Below are positions 11,266 to 22,819 of a stretch of 64,000 nucleotides of DNA, one piece after another. Source of the DNA: Chinchilla lanigera (Eukaryota; Chordata; Mammalia; Rodentia; Chinchillidae); NCBI RefSeq assembly GCF_000276665.1, contig NW_004955480.1, forward strand, positions 7,216,565-7,280,564, in the 5' to 3' direction. The notes beneath the pieces were generated by a model. That model was not told where the DNA came from. It did not search any database and worked only from the letters and a program-made list of their open reading frames with translations. Made by a program: the position numbers and the translations under genes. The stretch's first letter is position 1. Each line of letters opens with the position of its first letter.

Positions 11266-12235
11266 TTGGCAACTGTCTGTCTCCTGCTATAGCCAGTCTC
11301 AACCGGAACTCACCAAGCATAGAACTGAGAAGAGGCATACCTCATTTATACAGTATTCCCACCATGTAGAAGCAATAGACATAAGTAACTTCAAGAATGC
11401 CCATAATAGTAAAATGTAGTAAAGCAATTGAGAAGTTTTGGGTATTTTTTTAACCTTTGTTTCCAGTATAAGAAGAGCCCACAAGAGACAGCTCCAGCAT
11501 GCTTGGAGTGGAGTGCTGGCCCAGCTCAGGAAGGGCTTCCTGTCTGATAGGGTAAAGGAGACACTTGAAGGGGAATTTAAACTTGCTTCGCATTCTAACA
11601 ATCTCTGGATCTGAACTGGACTTCAAATCTTTCGGTGCCATGAATGCAGTGTAGGCTGTGTCTATGCAGCTGATTCCAGGCTTTCTCACATCTCCCGCTT
11701 ATGGATGAGATGAGGGTGTGTCTTCCAAGTGCTGTGAGTTTCTGCATCGCCTACCTCATGTCTGAATGTGTTGGGCTGCCTCTGCCACTGTCTTGTAAAA
11801 AAAGAAAAAGAAAATTTCCATAACCTATTTTTTCTAGGAAAACACTTGTGGAAAGTGAGGAGCAGCCCTATTCATTTCCTAGGTTGTTGCTAAGTGGCAT
11901 CCTGACATGGCCACCCACTCATGTTGGACCTTGTCACTGTCACTCAGAGTGAAGAAGTCACCAGGGACTTCAGCGCATGACTGAGAAAAGGCTGCAATAG
12001 AGAAACAGATTCAAGGAACATACTTACTGAGTGCTGTCCTTAGATCTCCACATTGACCTTCTGGGTCACTTCCAAATTCAGAACCTCAAACAACCAGACC
12101 CTCAAGCACTCATGGTGGAGAATGATCCAAGATATCACTGGGGAAGGCAAATACCAACTCCAGACTTGAGGGATAAAGCTGCACCCTTGTGGTATAGGAA
12201 CTTCCTAACTCAATGGAATCATAATTTTTAGAAAC
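11266..12235. other. Unassigned sequence
   Basis: No gene or repeat family is recognised. Open frames on the minus strand near 11,299-11,689 overlap each other in different frames and have no known motif. Confidence 0.5.
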
Positions 12236-12239
12236 ACCC

Positions 12240-12430
12240 ATACTGTAGCAGTTAAAAGTTTAGGTCCTAGCACCAAACTGTATGAATTTGAATTTCAGCA
12301 AGTCATCTAAGTGATTATGAATCAGTTGCCTCATTCTTACATGCAAAGTAATAATGATAGTAACTACCTTGTCCAGGTGTCCTTGGGACTAGATGAATAA
12401 GTGCTGTTATATAGTGCTCACATGACAAGG
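12240..12430 (+). mobile_element. MIR SINE, old
   Basis: It follows the MIR order in plus orientation: a 'TTTGAATTTCAGCAAGTC' region, 'CAGTTGCCTCATTCTTACAT', then a 'GATGAATAAGTGCTGTTATA' tail. It is ancient and diverged. Confidence 0.65.
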
Positions 12431-12639
12431 TAGTTTTCGAAACACCATCACACCTGTGATTTAATTTTCTCTTAGCCTACACTCCTTTCTGAAGAAAGTT
12501 GGCTGACCATTTGGAATAGTCAGTGTAGCCTCATCAACCTCTCCCCGAGCCACGGGCATTGGTGAACTGTATTTTAGGATTTTTCTATTCATGTGCTAGA
12601 GTTCTACCTCTGGAATTGGCCTGCCTAAACTCAATGTCT

Positions 12640-12815
12640 AATTTAAAATATTTTTGTACTTGTGTGCCTTTGGAGAAATGATTGATCTTTTACACACTTT
12701 GGACTCCTCATCTGGTGATAGAGGATAATAATAATGATGACGATGATCATGATGCCCACCTGAGTGTGGCTGAAAATTAAATGAATGCAGTTACCTAGCA
12801 CAGTGCATGACAAAT
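12640..12815 (+). mobile_element. MIR SINE with an expanded trinucleotide core
   Basis: 'CTTTGGACTCCTCATCTGGT' is followed by an ATAATAATGATGACGATGAT stretch, 'GAAAATTAAATGAATGCAG' and 'CCTAGCACAGTGCATGAC'. This is a MIR in which the short AAT/GAT run of the core has expanded. Confidence 0.68.
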
Positions 12816-12834
12816 GGGAGAACCAGTTGTGATC

Positions 12835-13040
12835 ATCAGTATCATCACCAATATCATCATCATCATCACTAACAAATGATCATGGTCACCAGCTTCATCA
12901 TCACCATCCCTACCAGTTGTGCTGCCATCATCATCACCACTAACATTATCTTCAACATCATCATTACCAACATCATTATCATCACCAGTCTTCAGCAACA
13001 CTATTACCATTACCATCACCAGCATTACCATAGCATAGTT
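12835..13040. repeat. Imperfect (ATC)n/(CAT)n trinucleotide tract
   Basis: About 200 bp dominated by ATC, CAC and ATT triplets (for example CATCATCATCATC), with many substitutions. It directly follows the MIR with the expanded core, so it probably grew from that seed. Open frames on both strands (12,795-13,073) are artefacts of the triplet repeat. Confidence 0.82.
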
Positions 13041-14050
13041 GTGACTCATATTAAGTCTCCGTACAGAGGATAGTATATGCTATGCATTTTAAAAGTAAGA
13101 TATACTCAGTTTGGCTGTTTTTAATTTGCAGTCCAACCTCTGAAAATGGTGTCCCTAAAACCTGAGAGTTTGATTTTGAAACAATTAGAAATTTTGAATA
13201 ATAATAACTTAGTACTATGAGGAAGCCCTAAATATAGATATCTGATCTGTATTCTTGCCCAACCAATTACAGCTATGATTTTCTGGGCAAGTTTTTTTCT
13301 CTTTACTGAGGCTCATATAACTCAAAAATAAAAAGAAATGGATAATCCCTACTTTCTTAAAGATAGAGCTAGATGAGCTAATCAGTTAAGGTCCATTCAA
13401 ATCACTGTAAGAGAAAGGGTCTCAGTGTGAATACAAAGGTGCGGGAAGGCATATGCAACTAGTGCAAGACCTTATAATGACAATTTTTCTGGGCCTTAGT
13501 AATTTGAGAGGTCTGGGCTCAATCAGAGATGGCAAATGGATTTCACTTCAGGTGACAGCTCCAGCAGATACTAGTGGATTGTTTTTGGAGCTGTCAGGTC
13601 AGGTCAGGGGTAAAAAGCTGTCACTGATTATTGATATCTGCTATGTACATAGGAGGGAGCCATTTAGATGGGAATGTGCGATACTTTCTATCCTGGGATA
13701 ACATGGCATTGATGTGTCCTTGCAGAGCTTTGCCACCCCTTTGCCACATATCCACACACCTTGAAATCTTAGTACTGTGGTCATCTTTTATAATTGAATC
13801 GCTAGTGCCTACTTCATTCCCAATCAGCCTTCTTTACCGTTCCAAGTTATTAATTCTCTAGGTACTTCTATCCCCAGTTACCCTCTTTACCTGGAAAACA
13901 CTACAGATCTTGGGTACCCTATACTCTGTTCCTTGCTGCTTTCCTAGCTCTTCCAGTTTTCTATTAGCATAGGAGAACTACAGGCATTTACTCTGCTTGC
14001 AGTTCTGTGATTTGGGTAGGGCATAGCTCAAAGATGTGTTTCCAAGCCTG
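13041..14050. other. Unassigned sequence
   Basis: No gene is recognised. A worn MIR fragment may lie near 13,280-13,400 ('GGGCAAGTTTTTTTCTC', 'ATGGATAATCCCTAC'). The rest is anonymous. Confidence 0.45.
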
Positions 14051-14054
14051 AGAA

Positions 14055-14380
14055 GTGGAATCAGGTGAAATCCCATGGCTGACAGTTGGGGCTGGCTGTT
14101 GGCAACATCTGAGCTGGGCAGTCTGTTGGCCCGAACACCTACACAGCTTGTCTTTGGGTTCTGGGCTTCCTCACAGCATGGTGGCTGGGTTCCAGGGGCA
14201 AGCATCTGGTCTGCAGTGTGCCCGGCAGAAGCCATCTTGTCTTTTAGGATCAAATCTCAGAAGGCATCACTTGCATCAGCTTCTGTTTTGCATTTTGCAA
14301 GGCAGTCACAAAGTTCTGTCCAGGCTCAGAAAAAAGACTCCCACCTCTTGCTGAGGGAATGGAAGAGCACACACACACAT
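14055..14380. mobile_element. Old mammalian interspersed repeat, class not resolved
   Basis: 'TTCCTCACAGCATGGTGGCT', 'GGGTTCCAGGGGCAAGCAT', 'GAAGCCATCTTGTCTTTTAG' and 'AAGGCAGTCACAAAG' form a block order I recognise from a common old mammalian repeat, but I cannot name its class. Open frames here on both strands (14,055-14,485) are explained by the repeat rather than by a gene. Confidence 0.5.
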
Positions 14381-14689
14381 GTTAATGGGCCCATCTTTGG
14401 AAAATATAGTCTGCAGTATTATACAAGTCCCACAAATCCTTTTTTCCCTTCAAGATGTTTAGATCTGATTGACACAGAGAACTAAATAGTATTCCTGGTG
14501 TTCTTGCTGTGCAGACACTTTTGGGTGTTGTATCAGTTGACATGTCAGTGGAGTGAACATGCTTTTTTCCATCTTCAGTTCCCTTCATGTCTTCTTTCCT
14601 TGGGTGACTATGGAAGTCTGCGCATTGAAGGTCTTGGGCCTGGAGTCCAAGTTCTGCTTTTCTCTGTCTTTTCATTGACTAACCCTGAG

Positions 14690-14770
14690 TATGACTTTGA
14701 GCCGTTCACTTCTCTTTAAGACTCTATTTCTTCATTTAGCAGATGAGAGTATTAAACCAGATATCCTCTA
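14690..14770 (+). mobile_element. MIR SINE fragment
   Basis: 'GAGCCGTTCACTTCTCTTTA' followed by 'CTATTTCTTCATTTAGCAGA' and 'TGAGAGTATTAAACCAGATA' follows the central MIR core order. It is short and diverged. Confidence 0.55.
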
Positions 14771-15225
14771 TAGTCTTCCAGATTATTGCACAATTATGTG
14801 TTTTATTTGATTACTTGTTTTATATATTATGTATTTATTTTCTTTAAGTGCATTCTTAAAATAAAATAATATGAAGGTGTAAACAGAATTTGGATAAGCA
14901 AAGAACTATTACTTATTATTCCATTACTTGAATTTTTGTCTGTTTTACCCCGGTCCTCTACAATATAGTGTGAAATGTGCTACTTTGTACCCTACATTTT
15001 TATATAACCTCTTGTGATGATTCGTTTTCATATGTGCTTTCTTGTGTGTTGGTTGCTTTGAAATAGTACTTAAGAAAAAAAATCCACACAATCACCTTCC
15101 CTTTCTCCAGGTCTCTCGCTCTTATCAGACAGTAGACATCCTGGTAGGTCAGAACAGCAATTATTATACTTCCAGGTAAAGATAAGACCTTTGAAGAAAA
15201 AAGAAATAGGGAGAGAGCAAGAGGT
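14771..15225. other. Unassigned sequence
   Basis: AT-rich at the start. No gene or repeat family is recognised. Confidence 0.5.
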
Positions 15226-15229
15226 GACT

Positions 15230-15430
15230 GGACTGGGGGTAGCTAAGGTAAAGCCTCTCTTAGGGACCACTGCAGTGGGAGGCTGCAGGAAGCCCAATGT
15301 CAGACCATACAAAGGGCCAGGAAAAATATTCTAGGTGGAGAAAGCAGCAGGCACAAAAGTGGGGATGAGCTTGGGGTGTCCCCGGAGTAGGGAGACGACC
15401 AGTGAGACTGGAGACATGAATAGAAGACTC
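15230..15430 (-). mobile_element. L2 LINE fragment, reverse orientation
   Basis: 'GGTAAAGCCTCTCTTAGGGA', 'AGGAAAAATATTCTAGGTGG', 'AGCAGGCACAAAAGTGGGG' and 'ATGAGCTTGGGGTGTCCCC' follow the antisense L2-type order also seen at 46,720-47,120 and 62,250-62,530. It is ancient. Confidence 0.55.
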
Positions 15431-17835
15431 TATCCTGGGGCCCCATGGGATGAGTGCCTCTTCTCACCTCTTTTCCAAAGTCAAACTGGAGCATTCCCAG
15501 TGTGACTGCAGACAGTCGTGTGGCAGAGCGCAGAACTAAGTACCCTGCTGTCAGTTGCTCTTCCGGTGCAAGGCTGGTTTGGCTTAAACAGAAAGAAGGG
15601 AGGTGGAGATGCTTCCCCTCCACTGAGGTTGTTGGCGTCCCAGGTGAGAACACATCCTCCAGATGGACGTGGCCCTTCTGGAGGCTGTGGCGTTCACATT
15701 GTCACAGGGGATGTCTGGGGGAGTCTCCCTCAATTCATTTGCCAGCAAGGCTAAGAGCTGATTCTCCTTCCAGAACAGCTCTGAGTCCAGATAAATCTGG
15801 CGAGTTACAGAGTCCATGGTTATATTTTCATCTAGAATTCTAGGAGCTTTGTGATAAGGTTCAGGGTAGTAGTTTCGGGGGGTTTCTTAGGGGATGCTCA
15901 AGCAATCTCAGGGCTATCAAGTAAAGTCTGGAAATGGGCCATTTCCTAAGAGGTAGCTTCTCTTCCCTCTTCTTATTTCTGTGACAATTTTTTTTGTGCT
16001 CCTGATATCCTGAGAGGGGTCTTTAATATTTTGGGGACAATTGACCCACCCTAATCTTTAACGATGACTTCAAACTTTACCAGAATAACTGAATTAATTT
16101 GGCACCAATCTGGGTAGAGATCTAAGGTATCATCTTGATTGTACAAGGGAAGTCTAGAGACTTATTATACCCTTAGGGGTTACCACCTCAAAGGGCAAGA
16201 CTGGGTTTAGATAAGATGAATTACTCTTTGATTTCCTGACCATGTTTGTTTCCCAAGTAGACCCTTTAAGCATTTACCCTGAATCTTTAGACTAAAGATC
16301 TAATAAAACTGTAGCATAGAAAAGAGTAATAAATATTTGTCAGTTTGCAATAGGTACAAGAACAACTGTCAAATCTTGGTGTCCTAATAAAATGAAGAGT
16401 ATTCCCCTGCACCTGTCTCACTCATGCACTAATGCAGCATGGGCAAGTGGAAGCAATAGCAGGACTTTGCTTGCATAGCAGCTGTGCCATGCTGCTGCCT
16501 TCCCCAGGGCTTCCCTGGGACCACAGTAGTCAGCCAGCCAATCCCCATGGGAGCGAGGGTGAGGTGCAAGAGGTCTGAGAACCAGGCCTCAAGGGCTGTG
16601 CATGGCTTCCACCCCCACTGGACAAACTCAGCCACGTGGCTCCAGCTCCACGCAGAGTGGGTGGACAGTGAGAACTAGAAGCAGTGTCAAATGGCAGGGT
16701 GCAAAGATATGAATGGACTCTGGTGCAGGTAATTTGTTCCCCACCTGTACCACACAATCACTTGGTACGTGAGGTGATTAGCAGAAGTACAAGTCTCCTA
16801 GTTCAAACTTGGACCCAGTTAAGGTGAACTCTGGAATGTAGGACTTAGAATCTGCTCGGATCCAGTTCCCAGCCTGTGCCTTCAGTGAGCTGATGTTTAT
16901 GATTCACCAGCCGAGAAAGTGGAAGGTGACATGAGATTGAAATAAACGTGATAAATGCTCCTCCCATTCTGCTTCTCCTACCTTTGGCACCTTTTCAAAG
17001 AGGAATTAAATTAATAAGTTGTTGATTTGTAACTCTTGCCCTTTAAACATGTAAGCACTCAGCACGCTGGAAGTCAGGATCATTATATCAATACATCAAT
17101 ACTCTTAAGGACTCGGTGCGCTTAACTAATAAAGCAAAGCCAAGGTGGTTGTTTTTTCCTGTGTCCTTGGAGGGCCGGGGCCAGTGCCCTCTGTCACTGG
17201 ACCTGCGTAGGCTGCCCAGGAAGCATCGGTGATGGATGCTTCTTCGGTCAGTGGGCTGCAGCCCTCAGCTCTTCCCTTTCCTTGCCCTCTTCCTTTTCCT
17301 GGCGAGCAGTCTCTGAAGGGCTTGGCATCTTTAGAAAACTTGCACAAAGAGCGTCAACTTTGCTGGACTTCAGGGATAGGGAACAGTGGCTTTGTTCCCA
17401 TTTTTCTTATCATTTGGCTTAATAATTCCAAATTCTTTATATTCCCGTGGGAAACTGGAAGCCTTTTGCAAACTACTGATGATTGCAAATAGTGTAGTTT
17501 GCAGACAGCTCTGTTTTGAGAGAACACGCTCGGGGCCAGAGCCAAAGGGCTCCGTGATTCACACACGATAGGCCATTTCTATAGTTACACTGGGATCAAA
17601 CTTGAATACTCTCCAAATATTTAGGGGAGATTCTTTAAAACCAAGAATAGAAAAAAATGGAGTATAACTCCAGATTCAGAAAAAAGAAACTTTGGGCTTT
17701 TAGTTCTATTTCAGTATAAGAAATGCATGAAGACAGAACCCAAAGAATGAACTGTTCTTATAAAACCATTTCCAGAACCTGGTAAGAATAGGAAGATAAA
17801 AGAAATTTTCACCCAGAACTTACTACGCTGCACCT
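15431..17835. other. Unassigned, partly GC-richer sequence
   Basis: No repeat family or gene is recognised over 2.4 kb. Patches at 15,450-15,760, 16,430-16,760 and 17,140-17,340 are richer in G+C than their surroundings and carry overlapping open frames on both strands. None has a known motif, a bounded splice context or CpG density typical of a promoter. A cryptic exon cannot be excluded by eye. Confidence 0.45.
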
Positions 17836-17837
17836 CC

Positions 17838-17960
17838 TTGATGTCCTTTATTTCTCCTGCCAGTCTTGTAAGGGGGCATCACTGTGTCCATCTTACAGAT
17901 TGTCTAAATGGCGAGGTAACTAAACAGAGGTCAAGGCTACAGCAACGGAGTGAAGAGTTG
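17838..17960 (-). mobile_element. MIR SINE fragment, reverse
   Basis: 'CATCACTGTGTCCATCTTAC', 'AGATTGTCTAAATGGCGAGG' and 'TAACTAAACAGAGGTCAAGG' match the antisense MIR core. It is diverged. Confidence 0.55.
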
Positions 17961-18670
17961 ACTCATTTCCACACTTTGTGGCCATCACAGCAGGTGGACA
18001 GGTTGTGGAGGATGCATTTGTGTGGTCTCTAGGAGGGCAGGAATGGCGTGAACGTGCAAAGGACGATTGGTGGTGTGTGTGTGTTTGGGGACACTGAGGT
18101 TGGGATGAGTCACGGCTGAAGGCCATACAAAGTTGAATATGTGATTCTGTGCCCGAGGAACCAGGCATTGGAATTATGAAGTAAGGCTCCACATGAGGAG
18201 AGTCCTTAGGAATGAGAGAGGAAGAAGGGAGGAGATCCGAACCAGTCCTTCATCAGGGGAACATAAGGGCTAGTGTCCGTCCTGCACTCTTTGAACACTG
18301 GCCTTCATCGCAGTAGTGGGATGGAATTTTTGTCAGTGTCCACAAGCATTTTTGGCCATTATAACTGGAGAAGGGAAGAATTGGCATTGAATGAGTAAAA
18401 GCCAAGGATACCGCTAGACACCAGACAACATAGAGGACCGTGCCCACAGAACGAATTGTCTAGCCCAGGGTCCATAGTGCCAGGGCTAAGAAGACAGTAG
18501 CCTGCAGTGACTCAGGGCATAGCTAGCTGGGTGCTGAATGAGTGCCACAACTCCACATTCTTTTTTTACCTCTTACTCAGCTTAGTGAGTTGATGTTGAG
18601 ATTCTTCATTTTGTAATAAATAGAAGATGATAAAGAAAATCCAGTGGAAGAATAGACATTTGTACAAACA
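17961..18670. other. Unassigned sequence
   Basis: No gene or repeat family is recognised. Confidence 0.5.
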
Positions 18671-18687
18671 TTCCAATGAGTAGTTTT

Positions 18688-18778
18688 AGTTTTGTTTTTC
18701 TTCCAGTACCAGGAATTGAACTCATGACCTGGCACTTGCCAGGCAGGCACTTTTGCCACTGAGCTAAATCCCCAGCCC
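18688..18778 (-). mobile_element. ID SINE, reverse orientation
   Basis: On the plus strand it reads T-rich tail, CCAGTACCAGGAATTGAACT, then 'GGCACTTGCCAGGCAGGCAC', and ends GAGCTAAATCCCCAGCCCC, the exact reverse of the ID body. A near-identical TSD flanks it: CCAATGAGTAGTTTT at 18,673-18,687 and CCAATGGGTAGTTTT at 18,779-18,793. The A tail has already mutated, so it is somewhat older than the 60,096 copy. Confidence 0.92.
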
Positions 18779-18793
18779 CCAATGGGTAGTTTT

Positions 18794-19220
18794 TCATAGG
18801 TATGTTCTTCACAGACTCAGTCATGTAGGGGGAAGTTTTCCATACTCTACTGAAGTAAAAGGCCTCAGGGAAGGTCTTTTTAGCTACTTTGCCCATGGTG
18901 TTTAAACTTCAGGATCCTTACATCAAGACTAAGTGCCTTTCTAGCAAATTATTTTAATTTGATTACTTTTACAGCTGTAGTAATGCCCCTGGGACAACCA
19001 ACTGTTTCATTGGGAACATATGGACCCACGTGGCAAAGAACCATGGCAATGCCAAGGTCACCGTATTGCTGGATATGGAATAAATTCTCTGGCCATGACT
19101 TAGTCTACAAGTGTGGAACACTGCCAATATAACTTCAGCATTATAGAGTGTCTCATTGAATAGTCTAGTCATGAAACAAGTGCTCTTGGAATGAGATCAT
19201 CTTAGAACAATTCGTCAAGG
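18794..19220. other. Unassigned sequence
   Basis: No gene or repeat family is recognised. Confidence 0.5.
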
Positions 19221-19224
19221 AATC

Positions 19225-19350
19225 CCAGAGCATTTGACTGGAGGAGACTACCAATTTCGTTCAGTACCCTTCTACTTTTACAGATGAACAAACTCAAGTT
19301 CGCAGATGTCCAGTGACTTTCCTGAGGTCAGACAGCTGTTGAGTGGCATC
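19225..19350 (-). mobile_element. MIR-like old SINE, reverse
   Basis: 'ACTTTTACAGATGAACAAAC' and 'CTGAGGTCAGACAGCTG' are the antisense core of MIR or a closely similar ancient repeat. The left part ('CAGAGCATTTGACTGG') fits a related variant better than standard MIR. Confidence 0.5.
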
Positions 19351-19890
19351 CTTAGGCCCTGTTTATAAGAGTGCGGGCAACTGAAAAACAGACACCACAT
19401 TGACATTCTGTATCCATAGATGATCAGTACCATTTTCATGCAGTTTGATCAGAATGGATGAGTTAGAAACCTCAGGGTTTAACAGGGAGCTAGCAGAGAG
19501 GATGCTATGAGGATATCTGTTCAGACATGGGGGCGTCCTCATTTTCTTTGTGACAGCAGCTCCTATTACCTGAAGGATCAAGGCTCTGAATCTGAATACT
19601 AGCCCATGGGACACTACAGGTGCATTTCTTAAAGGTCTCATTAGAATCTAAATAGCAGAGGAAAGTACAGAAGCAGTTCAAGTAAAGGAATTGCCCTGGG
19701 ATGGACAGTAGTCTCCCCACCCAAACCACCCAAGTCCACCTCTTCCAGTGTTTGTTGCAGCAGATATCCACAGCCAGGAAATATTGTTTTGGCTTTAGAG
19801 AGCTGCACTACTTGTTGCTAAATTGGAGAGAATTTGGGAATTGATGCCAGAGCCTTTGCACTGATTTCCATATCCCTAACCCTTTATTGT
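19351..19890. other. Unassigned sequence
   Basis: No repeat family is recognised. Overlapping minus-strand frames at 19,363-19,771 show no known domain. Confidence 0.5.
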
Positions 19891-19892
19891 CC

Positions 19893-20018
19893 TTTTATTT
19901 TGAGACACGGGCTCACTGAGTCTCTAAATTGCCTATTTTGGGCTTGAATTTGAGATCCCCCCACCTCAGCCTCCCGGAATGCTGGGATTACAGGCACTTG
20001 CCACCATACCCAACTTTA
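19893..20018 (-). mobile_element. B1-type SINE (7SL-derived), reverse
   Basis: On the plus strand: 'TTTTGAGACACGGGCTCACT', then 'CCCACCTCAGCCTCCCGGAA', 'TGCTGGGATTACAGGCACTT' and 'GCCACCATACCCAACTTTAG'. This is the reverse of a 7SL-derived monomer. The middle ('CTCTAAATTGCCTATTTTGG') resembles the B1 half of the composite SINE at 35,989-36,178, so this may be the same subfamily without a recognisable ID half. Confidence 0.85.
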
Positions 20019-20555
20019 GTTTTTTTTTTTTAATTCACATTAGGGATTTTGATCTGAAGATCTTCATCTATAGACGGCTCTTTCCAGCACTCCAGACTCC
20101 CTGAGACGAATCTGAGACTCTGATTCTGATTGCACCCCTGTGAAATCATCCAATGTAACAAGTGGTAGGGTACGGTAGCAGAACTTAGTGGGGATGCAAA
20201 GGGCACTCCTTACCGAGGGGATTGGTCATGAAGGCTTGCTCCTATAATCAAATGGAAATAACTATGAGGGGAGAGTAGGAACGAGGGACTGTGGCAACCT
20301 CAGCATTGCCAGATGACTTGTGGCTTCCAAGATTCAGTTTAGCATCCAGTTAAGTGGCCCCTAGGAAGTGGCACATGGGTGGGTTACCCACGGATACCAT
20401 CAGCCTTGATGAGAACGAGGCTCCTGCCTGTGTAGCCAGTATGCATAGAATTAAGTTGAGCACAAGATCAAGTGGCAAAATGGTTTGAAAAGAAGTGATT
20501 TCTTTTGTCTGTCGTGTAGTTAGAGGTCTAGAGCAGGATTCCAGGGATCAGGGTC
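20019..20555. other. Unassigned sequence
   Basis: No gene or repeat family is recognised. Confidence 0.5.
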
Positions 20556-20559
20556 TACT

Positions 20560-20690
20560 TCCACGACTGTGTTCTGTAATTGTCATAGCTTGATTTCCTC
20601 ATCTGTAAAACGGGAATATTCAAAGTCACGGTGCAGTGGTAGTTCTTTAATGAAATGAAGCATAGTGCTTGGCACTTAGTAATGTCAAGA
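20560..20690 (+). mobile_element. MIR SINE fragment
   Basis: 'TTGATTTCCTCATCTGTAAA' and 'GCATAGTGCTTGGCACTTAG' are the core and tail of MIR in plus orientation. Confidence 0.75.
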
Positions 20691-21478
20691 AATACTATTT
20701 TGCTTTTTTTAAAAATAGTACTGATCTAGAGAGTTTCCATCTGGAGCTTCTTTTTCTTTAAGAAAATTATGATTTCAAGCTTGACCAGTTAGCAGATCAC
20801 ACGGCAATTACCAAAGTCTTTTAATGGGTTCAACATAAAAAAGATATCCTAAAGAAGTCAGGCAACAACACAGAAAGAATTGTGTATTGACGTAGTTTGT
20901 ATAGTTCAATAAATATTGTATCAGGTCCAGGATGGAAAAAGGATGTTGCCGGGATCATTGTGATGTGAAGGTTCAAAAAAAAAATAAACCCAACAATAGG
21001 CCAGTGTGCTGGCCAGCAGGAAGCTGCAACAATGCCCCCACCTTTTTCCTGTACCTTACCCAGAGTTCCTTCCAGGCGACATAGATAACCGATGGGCGAT
21101 AAAGTGGAGGACAGGTTTGGTGCCAGCTGAAAATAGAAGAATTAGTGTCAAATGTTATCTGATCAGAAAGTGGACTTAGCAAGTGCCCTGCCCCAGCAGC
21201 GCTGGAGAAAAGTTCCTCCTGGGCACAAAGTCCTCTTTGTACCTGAGCAGCACTCTGACTGCTCTACAGCGTGCCGGTCCTCTGCATTATAAATGCAGAG
21301 TGCATATGCCCAATTAGGGGTGATTCTCGCGTCAGTTTCTTGGAGCAGCAATGTAAAGAATAATTCTTTGTGTCTACAGACAGCTCCATCTTTTGGCGTG
21401 CATGCTCATTCTTTATTTCTTTTAGCCTTGGAAACAACGCTTAACTTTGGCTATGACCTCTATGTCTACTACCCCTGA
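20691..21478. other. Unassigned sequence
   Basis: No gene or repeat family is recognised. The frame at 21,293-21,478 is short and has no known motif. Confidence 0.5.
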
Positions 21479-21479
21479 G

Positions 21480-21735
21480 CTGGGAACCTGTGCAAGCCAC
21501 TTAGCCCTTTGTGCCTCAGTTTCCTCATCTGCACAGCAGTAGGTACTGACCTCGTCTGACTCATTGGAATTTTATCAGGATTGGTGAGAAAATGCCAGCC
21601 AAGTATTTAGCATCATTCAGAGAGCTACTTGTTATATTCTAATAATAAAATCAAGTAGAAGTATTACTAATATCAGTCCTGTGAGGAACCAGTATTAGCT
21701 TCATGCTGGAAATGAGGAAGGTGAGGCTTATTTAT
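21480..21735 (+). mobile_element. MIR SINE, with a possible second MIR fragment
   Basis: 'GCAAGCCACTTAGCCC', 'CAGTTTCCTCATCTGCACAG' and 'GCCAAGTATTTAGCAT' give a clear plus-oriented MIR to about 21,612. From 21,660, 'CCTGTGAGGAACCAGTATTA' and 'GGAAATGAGGAAGGTGAGG' look like a second MIR in reverse. Confidence 0.72.
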
Positions 21736-21795
21736 TTGGTCAATGTGTTTATTAAGGAGTCAAGGCTGAGGGGAGAGAGATGGTGAACACATGGA

Positions 21796-21819
21796 CACAC
21801 ACGCACACACACACACACA
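21796..21819. repeat. (CA)n microsatellite
   Basis: A short CA tract with one CG interruption. Confidence 0.88.
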
Positions 21820-21929
21820 AAGTGTGGCAAGTGATAGAAACAGGGTAACGCTGACAGGAAAGAGTCAGAGAGCTGTGTGGTGGCTGTGCTTGTTTCAACA
21901 GGGCATGAGAGCGCTCCTCCACGATGGGG

Positions 21930-22170
21930 GACATTTGAACAGAGACTCTCAGCCTGGTGCCCATTTGCGGAAGAGCATCCAGGCAGAGCAAACCTCTAGT
22001 GCGAAGGCTCGGCAGTAGGAGTGTCTCGTTTGTCATGGAGAGTGGCCGGGCCCTCTGTGAACCTGGGGAGACTGAGCCAGGTGAGAGGGAGGACATGGGT
22101 GCAGGTCGAAAGAGGTCAGGCTTTGAAGGCCATGGTGAACTCTTCCAATTTTATTCTTTGGGAGGTCTCA
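21930..22170 (-). mobile_element. L2 LINE fragment, reverse
   Basis: 'AGAGCATCCAGGCAGAGCAA', 'AGGTCAGGCTTTGAAGGCCA' and 'TGGTGAACTCTTCCAATTTT' follow the antisense L2-type order seen elsewhere in the window. Diverged. The naming is moderately sure. Confidence 0.5.
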
Positions 22171-22318
22171 GGAGGTTCTGAGCTGAAATTTTGATCTGAG
22201 TGAAGTTTGCATAATGTCCACTCTGGATACCGTGGAAGTGAAGTATGATGGGTTGGCAAGAATGGAAGCTGGGACATTGGTCTGAGGATGTTCTTGGTTT
22301 CCATAAACAAGAGCGGCT

Positions 22319-22445
22319 GGGCTTGGGGGTGTGGCTCTTGAATGTAGATGGAGGACACAGAGCACTTGTGTGTAGGATGTAGAGAATTTGTCTGCCATGC
22401 ATAAGGTCCTGGGTTCCATCCCTGGCACCAAAAAAAAAAAAAAAA
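22319..22445 (+). mobile_element. ID-like SINE with internal duplication
   Basis: The left end is GGGCTTGGGGGTGTGGCTC and the right end is CATGCATAAGGTCCTGGG plus TTCCATCCCTGGCACC, followed by about 15 A. The middle is some 40 bp longer than an ordinary ID and contains two versions of the 'AGAGCACTTG / AGAGAATTTG' segment, so part of the body appears duplicated. The minus-strand frames covering this region follow from the SINE. Confidence 0.75.
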
Positions 22446-22819
22446 GACAGGCAAGGATAGTGGGTTCTGTAGTAGTGAAGGTGGCAGAAGTGCCCGTAGG
22501 TATGAGGATCACACTCAGTCCTTAGGGAAGTGGGGGTCTATCTGGGATAGAAGACATGTCCAGGAAACATTAAATGGCTTCCTGCATCCCTCCCACTTTG
22601 CAGTATAAGACATTGCAGGCATAAGCTCCATAAGTTCCAAAGATCTTGTTCCCTGAGGATGAAGAACAGAGATTGCCATGAACAAAAGCTTGAAGGAGAA
22701 AATGAGAGCCTTCATACATACTTTGGAAAATATGAACAGGCAAAGAAATAAAGGAAGGAAACCACTTAATTTAGGAATATCTGTGTAAAGGAAAACATCA
22801 ACCAGAACAAGTGTAATCT
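22446..22819. other. Unassigned sequence
   Basis: No gene or repeat family is recognised. Confidence 0.5.

Noticed and set aside
12795..13073. D/V-rich and I/T-rich open frames on the two strands
   Set aside because: Both are readings of the same triplet repeat tract and carry no domain.
14055..14485. Overlapping 99- and 136-codon frames
   Set aside because: They lie over an old interspersed repeat (HGGW/GSG-rich reading from a repeat block), with frames open on both strands at once.
15300..15843. Cluster of open frames in a GC-richer patch, possible gene
   Set aside because: Frames overlap on both strands without a dominant one, part of the patch is an L2 fragment, and CpG density is not promoter-like.
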